64,000 bases of DNA from Candidatus Methylomirabilota bacterium (GTDB lineage: Bacteria > Methylomirabilota > Methylomirabilia > Rokubacteriales > CSP1-6), in NCBI GenBank assembly GCA_035709005.1, contig DASTFB010000008.1:83856-147855 (forward strand). The letters are read 5' to 3'. Under the pieces are notes generated by a model. The model was not told where the DNA came from and did no database searches. It saw only the letters and a list, made by a program, of their open reading frames with translations. Shown here in pieces: positions 48,217 to 56,951 of the stretch; position 1 is the first letter of the stretch, and each line of letters starts with the position of its first letter. Position numbers and translations under genes: made by a program.

Positions 48217-50478
48217 TCAGGTCTCGCCCAGGAGCGTGCGGGCCGCGCGCGCGATAGCCTCGGCATCGATGCCGTAGTGCTGATAGAGCGCCGCCCGGCT
48301 CCCCGACTGGCCGAAGTGGTCCACGCCCAGCGCGAGTTGGGGGACGCCGAGCGCCGAGCCCAGGAAGGCCAGCGCGTGCGAGTGGCCGTCCAGCACGGAG
48401 ACCACGGGCACGCCTTCCTCCTCGGCGCTGACCAGTTGCTCCAGATGCGGACGCGATTGCCGCAAGCCCCGGTAGAGACGGTCCGGGCTCGTCACCACGA
48501 AGACGCTGGCCAGGATCCCCGACTGCCGGAGCCGCCGGCTGGCGGCCACGGCGTCGGCCACCATCACGCCGGTGGCGAAGAGGTGCACGGCGTTGCTCTC
48601 AGGGTCCCAGCCCGGCTCGGCGCGGGCGTCCACCAGGCGGTAGCCGCCCGCCAGCACGGCGTCGCGGTAGGAGTCCGACGGGGCTGGCGCCAGGGTCTGG
48701 TCGAGCGGGCGGGTCGACAACCGCAAGTAGAGGCTGTCGCCGCGACGCGCGGCCACGTCGGCCAGCGCCGTCAGCAGGATCCATTCGACCTCCCGCGCGA
48801 ATGCGGGCTCGTAATACGCCAGGTCGGGCAGCGCAACGCCGATGCCCGGGGTGATCACCGACTGGTGAGCGCCGCCCTCGGCGGCCAGGCTCACCCCCGA
48901 GGGTGTCGCCACGACGACGAACCGGGCGCCCGCATAGAGAGCGTGGTACAGCGCGTCGAGCCCGCGGGCCAGGAACGGATCGTAGAGCGTGCCGATGGGC
49001 AGGAGCGTCGTGCCCTGGAGCTCATGGGCCAGCCCCAGCGCGCCGAGCAGGAGAAAGAGGTTGTGCTCGGCGATGCCGAGCTCGATGTGCTGCCCCCGGG
49101 GGGACTCCCGCCACGGCACCGCCAGCGGAAGCTCGCCGAAGTAGTTGGGCTTGTCCTGCGGGAAATAGACGCCCCGTCGATTGATCCAGCCGGCCAGATG
49201 CGTGGTGACCGCGACGTCGGCCGACACCGTGACCACGGCGTCGGCCACCGGCAGCCGACTCAACGCCCCCAGCACCCTCCCGAAAGCCTCCTGGGTCGAG
49301 AGGTCGCCGGCATACGACTCCTCCAGAGCGCGCGGCACCGGCACCGCCGGCGCCCGCGGTGCAGGCGGCGCGAACAGCGGTGGCAGTCGACGAATCCACT
49401 CCGCTTCCGGGCTGCCCTCGGCGAACCCCGACCATTCGTCGCCGGCGTTCAGGCCCATCGCCGCGCGCAGCTCCTCGATCTGGGCGCCGGTGAGCAGCGC
49501 GGTGTGGTTGAGCGGGTCGCCGGCCAGGGGCAGTCCCCAGCCCTTGATCGTGTGGGCGAGGATGACGGTGGGGCGCTGCGGCTCCCGAGCCGCCTCGGCC
49601 AGCGCATCGAGGATCGCCGCGATGTCGTGTCCGCCGACGTCCTGGATGAGCCCGGCCAGCTCGTCGTCGGTGAGCTCGGCGAGAAGCGACTCCGTGGTCA
49701 CCAGCGCCTTGCGGACCGCCGCCGGTCCCAGCCGGAGCAGGCTCTGATACTCCGCATAGGGCATGCTCTCCAGCCGCTCCTGCAGCCTGGGTCCACCGCG
49801 ACGCGCGAACAGCGCGTGCAGACGCCGGCCCCAGCGGAGCTCGATCACCCGCCATCCGAGGCCGGCGAACAGCGCGGGGAGCTGGCGCCGCCGGACGTCG
49901 GGCGCGATCCGATCGAGGCTCTGGCGGTTGACGTCGACGAGCCACACCACGTTGGGGAGGCGTCCGACCACCTCCTCGGCCAGCGCCTCCCACACGTTGC
50001 CCTCGTCCAGCTCGGCGTCGCCGACCATGACGATGACGCGTTCGGCCGCGCCGGGCGCGCCGTGATCGAGCAGGTAGCGCGTGGTCAGCGCGGCGAACGT
50101 GGCCTGCACCGCGCCGAGCCCCATCGATCCGGTCGTGAGCTCGACGAGGTCCGGGTTCTTGCGTCGGCTGGGATAGGCCTGCAGACCACCGAAGCTGCGC
50201 AGCTCGCGCAGGGCGGCGGCGTCCAGACGCCCGCGGAGATACTGCGCCGCGTAGAGCGCCGGCGCCGCGTGCGCCTTGACGGCCACGAGATCGCCGGGGC
50301 CGAGCGCCTTGAAGTAGAGCGCGGTGAGCAGTGAGACGGCCGAGGCCGACGAGGCCTGATGGCCACCGACCTTGACGCCGTCGGCGTTCGGCCGGAGCGC
50401 GTTGGCATGATGCACCATCCAGGTGCTCAGCCACAGGACGCGGCGCTGGATACGCTCCAAAACCTCTAGTTCCGTCAT
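48217..50478 (-). CDS. AceE-like thiamine-diphosphate E1 enzyme, orphan
   Basis: 753 residues from ATG 50478. TPP-binding pattern V-M-V-G-D-A-E-L-D-E-G-N-V-W-E-A (G-D-x-E/N type with 28-residue spacing), G-H-Q-A-S-S-A and H-T-I-K-G-W-G-L-P. The C-terminal half holds the transketolase pyrimidine domain (I-E-L-G-I-A-E-H-N) and the C-terminal ligand domain. It resembles the homodimeric pyruvate dehydrogenase E1 (AceE), but no E2 or E3 gene lies nearby. It might act on another 2-oxoacid or with a remote E2. Its role is unsettled. Confidence 0.78.
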   Translation of the reverse strand: MTELEVLERIQRRVLWLSTWMVHHANALRPNADGVKVGGHQASSASAVSLLTALYFKALGPGDLVAVKAHAAPALYAAQYLRGRLDAAALRELRSFGGLQAYPSRRKNPDLVELTTGSMGLGAVQATFAALTTRYLLDHGAPGAAERVIVMVGDAELDEGNVWEALAEEVVGRLPNVVWLVDVNRQSLDRIAPDVRRRQLPALFAGLGWRVIELRWGRRLHALFARRGGPRLQERLESMPYAEYQSLLRLGPAAVRKALVTTESLLAELTDDELAGLIQDVGGHDIAAILDALAEAAREPQRPTVILAHTIKGWGLPLAGDPLNHTALLTGAQIEELRAAMGLNAGDEWSGFAEGSPEAEWIRRLPPLFAPPAPRAPAVPVPRALEESYAGDLSTQEAFGRVLGALSRLPVADAVVTVSADVAVTTHLAGWINRRGVYFPQDKPNYFGELPLAVPWRESPRGQHIELGIAEHNLFLLLGALGLAHELQGTTLLPIGTLYDPFLARGLDALYHALYAGARFVVVATPSGVSLAAEGGAHQSVITPGIGVALPDLAYYEPAFAREVEWILLTALADVAARRGDSLYLRLSTRPLDQTLAPAPSDSYRDAVLAGGYRLVDARAEPGWDPESNAVHLFATGVMVADAVAASRRLRQSGILASVFVVTSPDRLYRGLRQSRPHLEQLVSAEEEGVPVVSVLDGHSHALAFLGSALGVPQLALGVDHFGQSGSRAALYQHYGIDAEAIARAARTLLGET

Positions 50479-50564
50479 CCTCCTCGAGACTCTACTCGGC
50501 CGCTCTGGGCTCGACAACCTCTTGACGGCAACCTAGCGGCGCGGGGACTATACCCTGCCCACTT

Positions 50565-50882
50565 ATGGAGACACGCCCGCCCAGGCCGGCTCCGGGGAGC
50601 GTCATGCTGTTCATCGTGGCGCGCGACCACCCGGCGCTGTACGAGACCCTGCTGCGGGAATTTGGGGCCGAACGCGACGTCGCGGTACTCTACGACCGCC
50701 GGTTCGGTGAACGGCGGGGGCAGCAGGTGGCGTGGCCCGATGAGCGCCGGCGGGGCGAGCGTCGAATCCGCCCCGACGTCGACGCCCAGCTGGCGTCGCT
50801 CGGCTGGGCCCTGGTTCGCCGCGCTCGAGCGGCGCGACAGGGCGGGCCGCTGTCTGGTGCCCGAGAGAGCGACGACCGGTGA
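50565..50882 (+). CDS. Hypothetical Arg-rich small protein
   Basis: 105 residues from ATG 50565. The first half has a short alpha/beta unit (M-L-F-I-V-A-R-D-H-P-A-L-Y). The second half carries a twice-repeated D-R-R-F-G-E-R-R and D-E-R-R-R-G-E-R-R motif, which I know only from small conserved proteins of unknown role in environmental bacteria. The tail is Gly/Arg-rich. The next gene begins 30 bases on, so the two may be one unit. Confidence 0.55.
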   Translation: METRPPRPAPGSVMLFIVARDHPALYETLLREFGAERDVAVLYDRRFGERRGQQVAWPDERRRGERRIRPDVDAQLASLGWALVRRARAARQGGPLSGARESDDR

Positions 50883-50911
50883 CCGGCGCCGGCGTCGAAG
50901 AGGGGGTTCAC

Positions 50912-51163
50912 ATGCAGCGGCGCTTCGTTGTCGTGCTCCTGGGTGCCGTCGTCGCGCTGGCCGGATGCGCCAGCAGCGAGGAATGGGCGACGTGGAAGAG
51001 TCAGGGCTCCCACTTCGCCTCTGGCGAACACCTGTACTTTTCGGTGCGAAACCGTGAAGCGGCGGCGGCTCGCGTCAGCCGTCAGGACGTCGCCACGGCG
51101 CGCGAAGAAGGTTGGTGGGGCCGGCCCGTCACGGTCGGCCAGGAACAGATTCTCGAGCGCTGA
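50912..51163 (+). CDS. Small lipoprotein, hypothetical
   Basis: 83 residues from ATG 50912. A GTG at 50879 overlaps the previous stop but would place extra residues before the signal. The signal is F-V-V-V-L-L-G-A-V-V-A-L-A-G-C with lipobox A-L-A-G-C. The mature protein has W-A-T-W-K-S-Q-G-S-H-F-A-S-G-E-H and W-W-G. It may be a small periplasmic stress protein, but no family is known to me. Confidence 0.65.
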   Translation: MQRRFVVVLLGAVVALAGCASSEEWATWKSQGSHFASGEHLYFSVRNREAAAARVSRQDVATAREEGWWGRPVTVGQEQILER

Positions 51164-51179
51164 CGCCGGTTCGGCGACT

Positions 51180-51206
51180 GCCGGCTCCCGGGTCGCGGGA
51201 GCCGGC
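51180..51206 (+). terminator. Terminator-like hairpin
   Basis: An 11-bp stem, GCCGGCTCCCG (51180-51190) with CGGGAGCCGGC (51196-51206), and a 5-base loop sit 17 bases past the lipoprotein stop. There is no T run. Confidence 0.6.
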
Positions 51207-51283
51207 ACGCCGGTTGCACCGATCCCGGCCGAGAGGTCAGCATCCATGTTGTCCCCACGCGTCGACGCCGGCGCCTGAGCGCG

Positions 51284-52045
51284 ATGGCGCGCGCACGGCG
51301 AACACCCCGCCGCCGCGCCCGGGCGAGGCCCCTGCCCGATCTGAGCCGGTACGGCCGTCTGGCCGAATACAACCGCAAGCGGCGGTTCGAGGTCACCCCC
51401 GAGCCCGCTGGCCGCGCTCCGGGAGGCAGCCCGACGCCCGGCCGGCCGCTGCAGTTCGTGATCCAGAAACACCGTGCGCGTCGCCTGCACTACGACTTCC
51501 GGCTCGAGCACCGGGGCGTCATGCTCTCGTGGGCGGTGCCCAAGGGTCCCTCGCTCGATCCGGCGGTCAAGCGGCTGGCCATGGAGACGGAGCCCCATCC
51601 GATCGATTACAACGAGTTCGAAGGGGTGATCCCCGAGGGCGAATACGGCGGCGGGACCGTGATGATCTGGGATCACGGCGTCTGGGCCCCGGTGGTCGGC
51701 GACCGCCTCGGCGACGAGGCCGACGTCGACCGCCAGCTCGCCAAAGGGGAGCTCAAGCTCATGCTGCTCGGCGAGAGGCTCGCCGGCGGCTGGGCGCTGG
51801 TGCGGACCGGCGAGCGCCAGTGGTTGTTGATCAAGCACCGCGATCGGTGGGCGTCCACCACCGATCCCACGGTCACCCATCCGCGCTCCGTCGTCTCCGG
51901 TCGCACGATGGCGGAGATCGCCCGCGCCGCCGGCGCCAGTCCCCGCCAGCTCATCGAAGCCGCCGCCGCGGATGGGGAGGCGACGGACGCCAGGTCGGCC
52001 GTCCGGTCACCGCCCAGGCCCCAGCGTCGCCGGCGCGCGCGCTGA
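51284..52045 (+). CDS. Stand-alone LigD 3'-phosphoesterase domain protein
   Basis: 253 residues. The segment F-V-I-Q-K-H-R-A-R-R-L-H-Y-D-F-R-L-E and W-A-V-P-K-G-P-S are the LigD PE domain signature, with the catalytic His and Asp. D-Y-x-x-F-E-G-V-I-P-E-G-E-Y-G-G-G is the second half of the fold. The domain trims 3'-phosphate and 3'-ribonucleotide ends during bacterial NHEJ. It is not fused to ligase or polymerase and no ku gene is nearby. Basic extensions at both ends may bind DNA. Confidence 0.88.
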   Translation: MARARRTPRRRARARPLPDLSRYGRLAEYNRKRRFEVTPEPAGRAPGGSPTPGRPLQFVIQKHRARRLHYDFRLEHRGVMLSWAVPKGPSLDPAVKRLAMETEPHPIDYNEFEGVIPEGEYGGGTVMIWDHGVWAPVVGDRLGDEADVDRQLAKGELKLMLLGERLAGGWALVRTGERQWLLIKHRDRWASTTDPTVTHPRSVVSGRTMAEIARAAGASPRQLIEAAAADGEATDARSAVRSPPRPQRRRRAR

Positions 52046-52160
52046 GGGCCGCCCTCCGGCACGCTGGTGTCGCGCGGCCCGCTTGTGCGGGCTACGCGCA
52101 TGGGCTAGGCTGAGGCATGATCGCCCGCCTGCTCACGTCCCCCCGGCACGGCTGCCATCC

Positions 52161-52454
52161 GTGAGCCGGGGCCGTCAATACGGGTTCGATCGTCGCCGCC
52201 GAGACACCGCTCGTCGTCAGAAGCAGCAGGCCAAGCGGGAGCGGAAGCTCACCCGCGCCGCGGAGGGAGTGACCGGCCCGGACATCGACGCTCCGCAGGA
52301 GACGGGGGCCCCCAGCGGGGTATGGGAATGGTTCTCACCCAGCCGGGCTCGCGTGGTGACCTCGACCGTCGGCACCCGCCCGGACGGTGAGCCCCCGGAC
52401 GACTGGGTGCTCATCAGCGACGCGCCGCCGGAGGAGACCGCCAGCCCCTCCTGA
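52161..52454 (+). CDS. Small basic conserved protein, hypothetical
   Basis: 97 residues from GTG 52161. It starts R-G-R-Q-Y-G-F-D-R-R-R-R-D-T-A-R-R-Q-K-Q-Q-A-K, a basic helical N-terminus similar to small proteins often found near housekeeping genes, then a Pro-rich middle and an acidic end with D-D-W-V-L-I. A nucleic-acid-binding role for the basic part is a guess. It converges on the ABC gene, 30 bases from its stop. Confidence 0.6.
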   Translation: MSRGRQYGFDRRRRDTARRQKQQAKRERKLTRAAEGVTGPDIDAPQETGAPSGVWEWFSPSRARVVTSTVGTRPDGEPPDDWVLISDAPPEETASPS

Positions 52455-52483
52455 CCTCACGCTTCCGGCCCGCGGACGAGCGT

Positions 52484-53563
52484 CTAGCGTGACCCGCGCA
52501 CGCGGCGGCCGGCGGCGTCGAACAGGTAGACTCGATCGAGGTCGAATCTGATCCCCGGCGCATCGCCTACCCGGTAGGGGCTGGCGCCCTCGACGACGGC
52601 GATGGTGGGCCGCTCGGCCCCGTGGTCGAAGTAGATCAGCGTGTCCTTGCCCAACGGCTCGACGAGCTTGGCGCGCCAGTGAAAGGTGCCATCGCCCCCC
52701 ACGCGAACGTGCTCGGGCCGGGCGCCCAGGGAGTACCGGCCTTCGGGGGCGCTGGCGAAGGCCGCCGGCAGCTCGACGGCGAAGCCCGCCCCCTCGAAGC
52801 GCGGACGGCCGGCCGCGGCGCGGAGCGTTCCCGCCAGCAGGTTCATCGACGGGCTGCCGAAGAAGTCCGCGACGAAGTAGCTGACCGGGTCGTTGTAGAT
52901 CTCGAGCGGCGTGCCCACCTGCTCGACGCGGCCGGCCTGCATGACCACGATCCGGTCGGCCAGCGTCATGGCCTCCTCCTGATCGTGGGTGACGAACACG
53001 AACGTCTTGCGCAGCTCCTCGTGCAGGCGATCGATCTCCGCCCGCATCTCGCGGCGTAGCTTGGCGTCCAGGCTGGCCAGCGGCTCGTCGAGCAGGAAGG
53101 CGGAGGGCTCGGTGATCAGGGTCCGGGCCAGCGCCACCCGCTGGGCCTCGCCGCCCGAGCACTGGGCCGGGAACTTGTCCAGCAGGTGCGTGATGCGGAC
53201 CAGGTCGGCCACCTCTCGCACCCGGCGCCGCCGCGTCGCCGCATCGACCTTCTTCATGCGCGGCCCGAACTCGATGTTCTCGGCCACCGTCTTGTGGGGG
53301 AACAGGGCGTGGCTCTGGAACACCATGCCCAGGTTCCGCTGGCCGGGCTCCAGGTCGTTGACCACCCGGCCGTCGATGCGGATCTCGCCCGCCGTGGGCT
53401 CCTCGAACCCCGCAATCATTCGGAGGGTCGTCGTCTTGCCGCAGCCCGAGGGCCCGACCAGCACGACGAACTCCCCCTCCTCGATCGCCAGATCGAGCCC
53501 TTTGACGGCCTCCACGCCGCCGCCGAAGACCTTGCGCAGCCCCCGCACCTCGATGCGGGCCAT
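52484..53563 (-). CDS. ABC transporter ATP-binding protein (UgpC/MalK-like, sugar or polyol type)
   Basis: 359 residues from ATG 53563. Walker A G-P-S-G-C-G-K-T, Q loop F-Q-S-H-A-L-F-P, signature C-S-G-G-E-A-Q-R-V (Cys and Glu replace the more usual Leu and Gln), Walker B L-L-D-E-P-L and the H loop V-T-H-D-Q-E-E. The C-terminal TOBE domain of about 120 residues (L-G-A-R-P-E-H-V) is typical of MalK/UgpC/PotA. It powers the permeases just upstream. Confidence 0.92.
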   Translation of the reverse strand: MARIEVRGLRKVFGGGVEAVKGLDLAIEEGEFVVLVGPSGCGKTTTLRMIAGFEEPTAGEIRIDGRVVNDLEPGQRNLGMVFQSHALFPHKTVAENIEFGPRMKKVDAATRRRRVREVADLVRITHLLDKFPAQCSGGEAQRVALARTLITEPSAFLLDEPLASLDAKLRREMRAEIDRLHEELRKTFVFVTHDQEEAMTLADRIVVMQAGRVEQVGTPLEIYNDPVSYFVADFFGSPSMNLLAGTLRAAAGRPRFEGAGFAVELPAAFASAPEGRYSLGARPEHVRVGGDGTFHWRAKLVEPLGKDTLIYFDHGAERPTIAVVEGASPYRVGDAPGIRFDLDRVYLFDAAGRRVRGSR

Positions 53564-53568
53564 CCGGC

Positions 53569-54444
53569 CTACCTCTTCACCATGCCGAAGCTGAAGCCCC
53601 GGACCAGGTGCTTGCGGATCAGGCAGCCGATGATGATGAGCGGCAGCGTGATGCCCACGGCCAGGGCCGCCTGCCGGCCGTAGACGCGGCCCTCGCTCGA
53701 CCCTTCGTACTTGGCCAGCTGGACCGGCAACGTCACCACTTCCGTCTTGGTCAGGATCAGGGCCATCAGGTACTCGCTCCAGGCCAGGATGAGGACGAAC
53801 ATGAACGTGGCCACCAGGCCCGAGCGGACCAGGGGCAGCGTCACCTCCCAGATGGTCCGCCACCGGCCGGCGCCCAGGATGGCGGCGGCCTGCTCCACCT
53901 CGACGGGGATCTCGTCGATGAAGCTCTTGGTCATCCACACGGAGTAGGGCAGCGTGGTGATGACGTAGACGATCACCAGACCGGTCACCGTGTCGAGCAG
54001 GTTGAGGGCCGAGTAGTAGAGGGTGAGCGGCGCGGCCACCACGATCGGCGGGACCATCCGGAGCATGAGGAGGTTGAACATCCGCCGCTCCGAGAGCAGG
54101 CGATAGCGGGAGGCGCCGTACGCGAGCAGCGTGCCCAGCGAGACCGAGAGCGTGGTGGCGATGAGCGCGATGGTGAGGCTGTGCTGCAGCGCCAGCAACG
54201 GCTTCTGCATGGAGAACGCTTCCTGGGTCCGGAGGGCCTCCGTTTCTCCCACCCACACCGCGCGGTGGTTGTCGAGGGTCGGCTCCGACGTCCAGTACAC
54301 GGGCGGCCAGGCGAACCACTCGTGGCCGGGCTTGAACGAGGTGGAGAGCACCCAGTACATCGGGAAGGCGACAACGAGGAGCCACAGCGTGAGCATCGTG
54401 AACCGGAACCCCGCGAAGAGCCGGCGTCGAGCCTGGCGGGTCAC
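53569..54444 (-). CDS. ABC transporter permease (MalG/PotC-like)
   Basis: 291 residues from GTG 54444, coupled to the other permease gene by GTGA. Six membrane helices are predicted, with the EAA loop E-Q-A-A-A-I-L-G-A-G-R-W-R-T-I-W-E-V-T-L-P. Long first periplasmic loop with W-F-A-W-P-P-V-Y-W. It forms the channel with the next gene's product. Five bases separate it from the ATPase gene. Confidence 0.9.
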   Translation of the reverse strand: MTRQARRRLFAGFRFTMLTLWLLVVAFPMYWVLSTSFKPGHEWFAWPPVYWTSEPTLDNHRAVWVGETEALRTQEAFSMQKPLLALQHSLTIALIATTLSVSLGTLLAYGASRYRLLSERRMFNLLMLRMVPPIVVAAPLTLYYSALNLLDTVTGLVIVYVITTLPYSVWMTKSFIDEIPVEVEQAAAILGAGRWRTIWEVTLPLVRSGLVATFMFVLILAWSEYLMALILTKTEVVTLPVQLAKYEGSSEGRVYGRQAALAVGITLPLIIIGCLIRKHLVRGFSFGMVKR

Positions 54445-55364
54445 GGCCGCGCCGCCGGGGCCTGGTACAGGCGGTCGAGGATCCGCTTCTCCCGCCGGAG
54501 CATCCGGATGGCCATGAGCACGATGCCGACCATCAGCAGCAGCACCACGTAGGACATGGCGGCGCCCCGGGACACGTGGAAGTACGTCCACGTCGTCAGG
54601 AAGAGATAGACGGGGATGGTCTCGGTGGCGGTCCCCGGCCCGCCCTGGAACAGCGCCCACGTCTTGGGGAACTCCCCGATGGCCTCCAGGAATCTCAGGA
54701 TCAGGGCCAGGAAGATGACCGGGCGCAGCAGCGGGAGCTTCACCTCCAGGAAGATGCGCCACCGGCTGGCCCCCAGGCTCTGAGCCGCCTCCTCCAGGTC
54801 GCGGGGCAGCGCGGCCAGCCCGGCCATCATGATGATGAACACGAAGGGGGTCCAGTTCCAGATCTCCAGCAGCACCGTGGTGAGCACGGCGATCCGGGGA
54901 TCGGCGAGCCAGATCACGTTGACGTCCGTGCCCAGGACCGCGCTCAGGATGCCGTTCACCGGTCCCTTCTGGTAGAGCAGCATCTCGAAGGTGTAGGCGA
55001 TGACGATCGGAACCGTCAGCATGGGCAGGATGAAGAACGCGTAGTAGAGGCCGTGGCCGCGGAAGGGCCGGTACATCAGCAGGGCCAGGCCGAACCCCAC
55101 CGCGAAGCAGCCCAGCGTGGAGACCCCCGCGAAGACGAGCGATCGCACGATGGACCAGCCGAAGCGGGGGTCGCTCAGCACCTCCTGGAACACGTCGAAC
55201 CAGACGAACTCGGCGTCCCACCAGCTGCCCAGATAGATCGTCCACGAGTGCACGCTGAAGTAGAGCTGGAGCAGGAAGACCGGGACGAGGAACAGCAGCA
55301 GCGCGAACAGCGGGGCGAGGAGGGTCCACTTGAAGACGGCGCCCGGGCCATGGCTCCGCGGCAA
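54441..55364 (-). CDS. ABC transporter permease (MalF/PotB-like)
   Basis: 307 residues from TTG 55364. Signal: F-K-W-T-L-L-A-P-L-F-A-L-L-L-F-L-V-P-V-F as first membrane helix, five more follow, and the EAA loop is E-E-A-A-Q-S-L-G-A-S-R-W-R-I-F-L-E-V-K-L-P. TTG is used because no ATG or GTG is close, and the frame runs unbroken into the upstream gene in another phase. It pairs with the MalG-like permease. The solute-binding gene is 17 bases upstream. Confidence 0.88.
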   Translation of the reverse strand: MPRSHGPGAVFKWTLLAPLFALLLFLVPVFLLQLYFSVHSWTIYLGSWWDAEFVWFDVFQEVLSDPRFGWSIVRSLVFAGVSTLGCFAVGFGLALLMYRPFRGHGLYYAFFILPMLTVPIVIAYTFEMLLYQKGPVNGILSAVLGTDVNVIWLADPRIAVLTTVLLEIWNWTPFVFIIMMAGLAALPRDLEEAAQSLGASRWRIFLEVKLPLLRPVIFLALILRFLEAIGEFPKTWALFQGGPGTATETIPVYLFLTTWTYFHVSRGAAMSYVVLLLMVGIVLMAIRMLRREKRILDRLYQAPAARP

Positions 55365-55381
55365 GTAGACCCTCCCCCCGG

Positions 55382-56827
55382 TCAGGCCGGCACGTCGACC
55401 TTGGGGAAGGCCGCCTTGTAGCTGGCCAGGTCCTCCTTGAGCTTGCGCTTGCCGATCTTGGCGATGAGCTTGCGCCACTCCGCCTCGGTCTGCGTGATGA
55501 CGTCCTTGGCCTTGATCTGACCCACGTAGGCCTCGGACAGGGCCTTGGCCAGCACGTCCTGGAACTCCAGGTGCCCGGTCAGGTAAATGGGCGGCGTGGT
55601 GACGAAGAGGTTCCGCTTGATGGCCGCCAGGGCCGGCTTCGTGTAGCGCTTCTCCACCTCGGGGCTGGTGAAGTGGCCGCTGTGCCAGGGATCGTGGAAC
55701 GTCCACTCGGGGTGGCTCACGATCTCGATGCTGTTCTTCAGCGTGCCCCAGTAGAGCGCCATGTAGGCGGCCTGGCGCTTGCGCGGGCTGTGGCGGTTCA
55801 CCAGCACCGCGGCCAGGGGCGACGAGATCGACCGGTGCATCTGCTTGCCGCTCAGGGTGGAGCCCGGAACCAAGCCGTAGAGGAACTTGCCCTTGGTCGC
55901 CGACTTCGGGTCGCTCTCGATCTGCCGGCTGGTGCCATCCCAGTACTGGGCGGAGAACATGTGGCCGCCCACGATCTGGGGAATCATCTGGGGGGTGCCC
56001 CAGCCGGGCGCCTCGGGATGGGAGACCTTCTTGAGGTTGAGGTAAACGTCCACCGCGTATTCGCCGGCCTTCGTGTTCAGCGTGGGCTCGAGCTCGTCGT
56101 TCACCGGGAAGCCGCCCGCGCTGTAGAAGTACATGTACCACCACGTGGCGCCGTTGGCCCGGTTGCGCAGGCTGCCCGAGCCGGTGAGCCCCTTGTCCGG
56201 CCGGTGGAAGAACTCGAGCACTTGCTGGTGCTCGTCCCAGGTCTTGGGCCACGTGAGCTCGCGACCGTGCTTGTCGGCGAAGCGCTTCCGCTCCTCGGGG
56301 TTCTCGAAGTAGTCCTTGCGGATGTACTGGATGTGGACGTTGCCGTCGGTGGGAATCCCGTACGTCTGGCCCTTGTACTGCATGAAGCTGGCGAAGTTGC
56401 CGACCATGTCGAGCTTGTAGCCGGTCTCCTTGATGTAGGGATCGAGCGGCTCCAGCAGGCCGGCCGAGGCCAGGGAGGGGATCATGTTGGAGTCGACGTG
56501 GAAGAAATCGAACTCGCCCGAGCGCGACAGGGCTTCGGCCATCGCCCGCTGGGGAATCTGAAAGATGGTGATGTCCTGGATGTTCTTCACGCCGATGCCG
56601 GTGAGGCCACGGAACTCGTCGGACAGGCGCTGCATGTTGCGATAGTAGAGCGACCAGATCATGCCGTTGAGGTCGGCGGGCTTGCTCTTCTTGGCCGCCT
56701 TGACGACGCCGTCCTCCTCCGGCCCGGCCTCGGCCGCCCGCGGGTGCCGCAGCACCCAGGGACCGGTCAGCGCCGCCGCCAGTCCCGTTCCAAGAAACGT
56801 CCGCCTGAAGAGCCCACGGTCGCTCAT
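55382..56827 (-). CDS. ABC transporter solute-binding protein (family 1, sugar-like)
   Basis: 481 residues from ATG 56827. A twin-arginine-like start (F-R-R-T-F-L-G-T-G-L-A-A-A-L) suggests export by Tat. The body has the periplasmic-binding-protein fold with D-F-F-H-V-D-S-N-M-I, Y-G-I-P-T-D-G-N-V and many Trp and Tyr residues such as W-W-Y-M-Y-F-Y-S-A-G-G. It delivers a sugar, polyol or polyamine-type solute to the permease pair. The exact ligand is not readable. It is the first gene of the operon and divergent from the amidohydrolase gene. Confidence 0.88.
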   Translation of the reverse strand: MSDRGLFRRTFLGTGLAAALTGPWVLRHPRAAEAGPEEDGVVKAAKKSKPADLNGMIWSLYYRNMQRLSDEFRGLTGIGVKNIQDITIFQIPQRAMAEALSRSGEFDFFHVDSNMIPSLASAGLLEPLDPYIKETGYKLDMVGNFASFMQYKGQTYGIPTDGNVHIQYIRKDYFENPEERKRFADKHGRELTWPKTWDEHQQVLEFFHRPDKGLTGSGSLRNRANGATWWYMYFYSAGGFPVNDELEPTLNTKAGEYAVDVYLNLKKVSHPEAPGWGTPQMIPQIVGGHMFSAQYWDGTSRQIESDPKSATKGKFLYGLVPGSTLSGKQMHRSISSPLAAVLVNRHSPRKRQAAYMALYWGTLKNSIEIVSHPEWTFHDPWHSGHFTSPEVEKRYTKPALAAIKRNLFVTTPPIYLTGHLEFQDVLAKALSEAYVGQIKAKDVITQTEAEWRKLIAKIGKRKLKEDLASYKAAFPKVDVPA

Positions 56828-56951
56828 GATGCGCGCCTCCTTCGCCAAGGACTTCGCCTCAGGGCCAGCAAGATACCGCGACGCGCGGCGAGGCGGCAAG
56901 CGGGCTATAGTAAGGGCCGGTCTGAAGCGCCCGTGAGCCGGGAGGGCTGAC

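Noticed and set aside
50522..50554. TTGACG plus TATACC as a promoter for 50565
   Set aside because: The spacing is about 21 bases, too long for a confident call.
51180..51206. The hairpin as a riboswitch or small RNA
   Set aside because: It is a simple stem with a 5-base loop; a terminator explains it.
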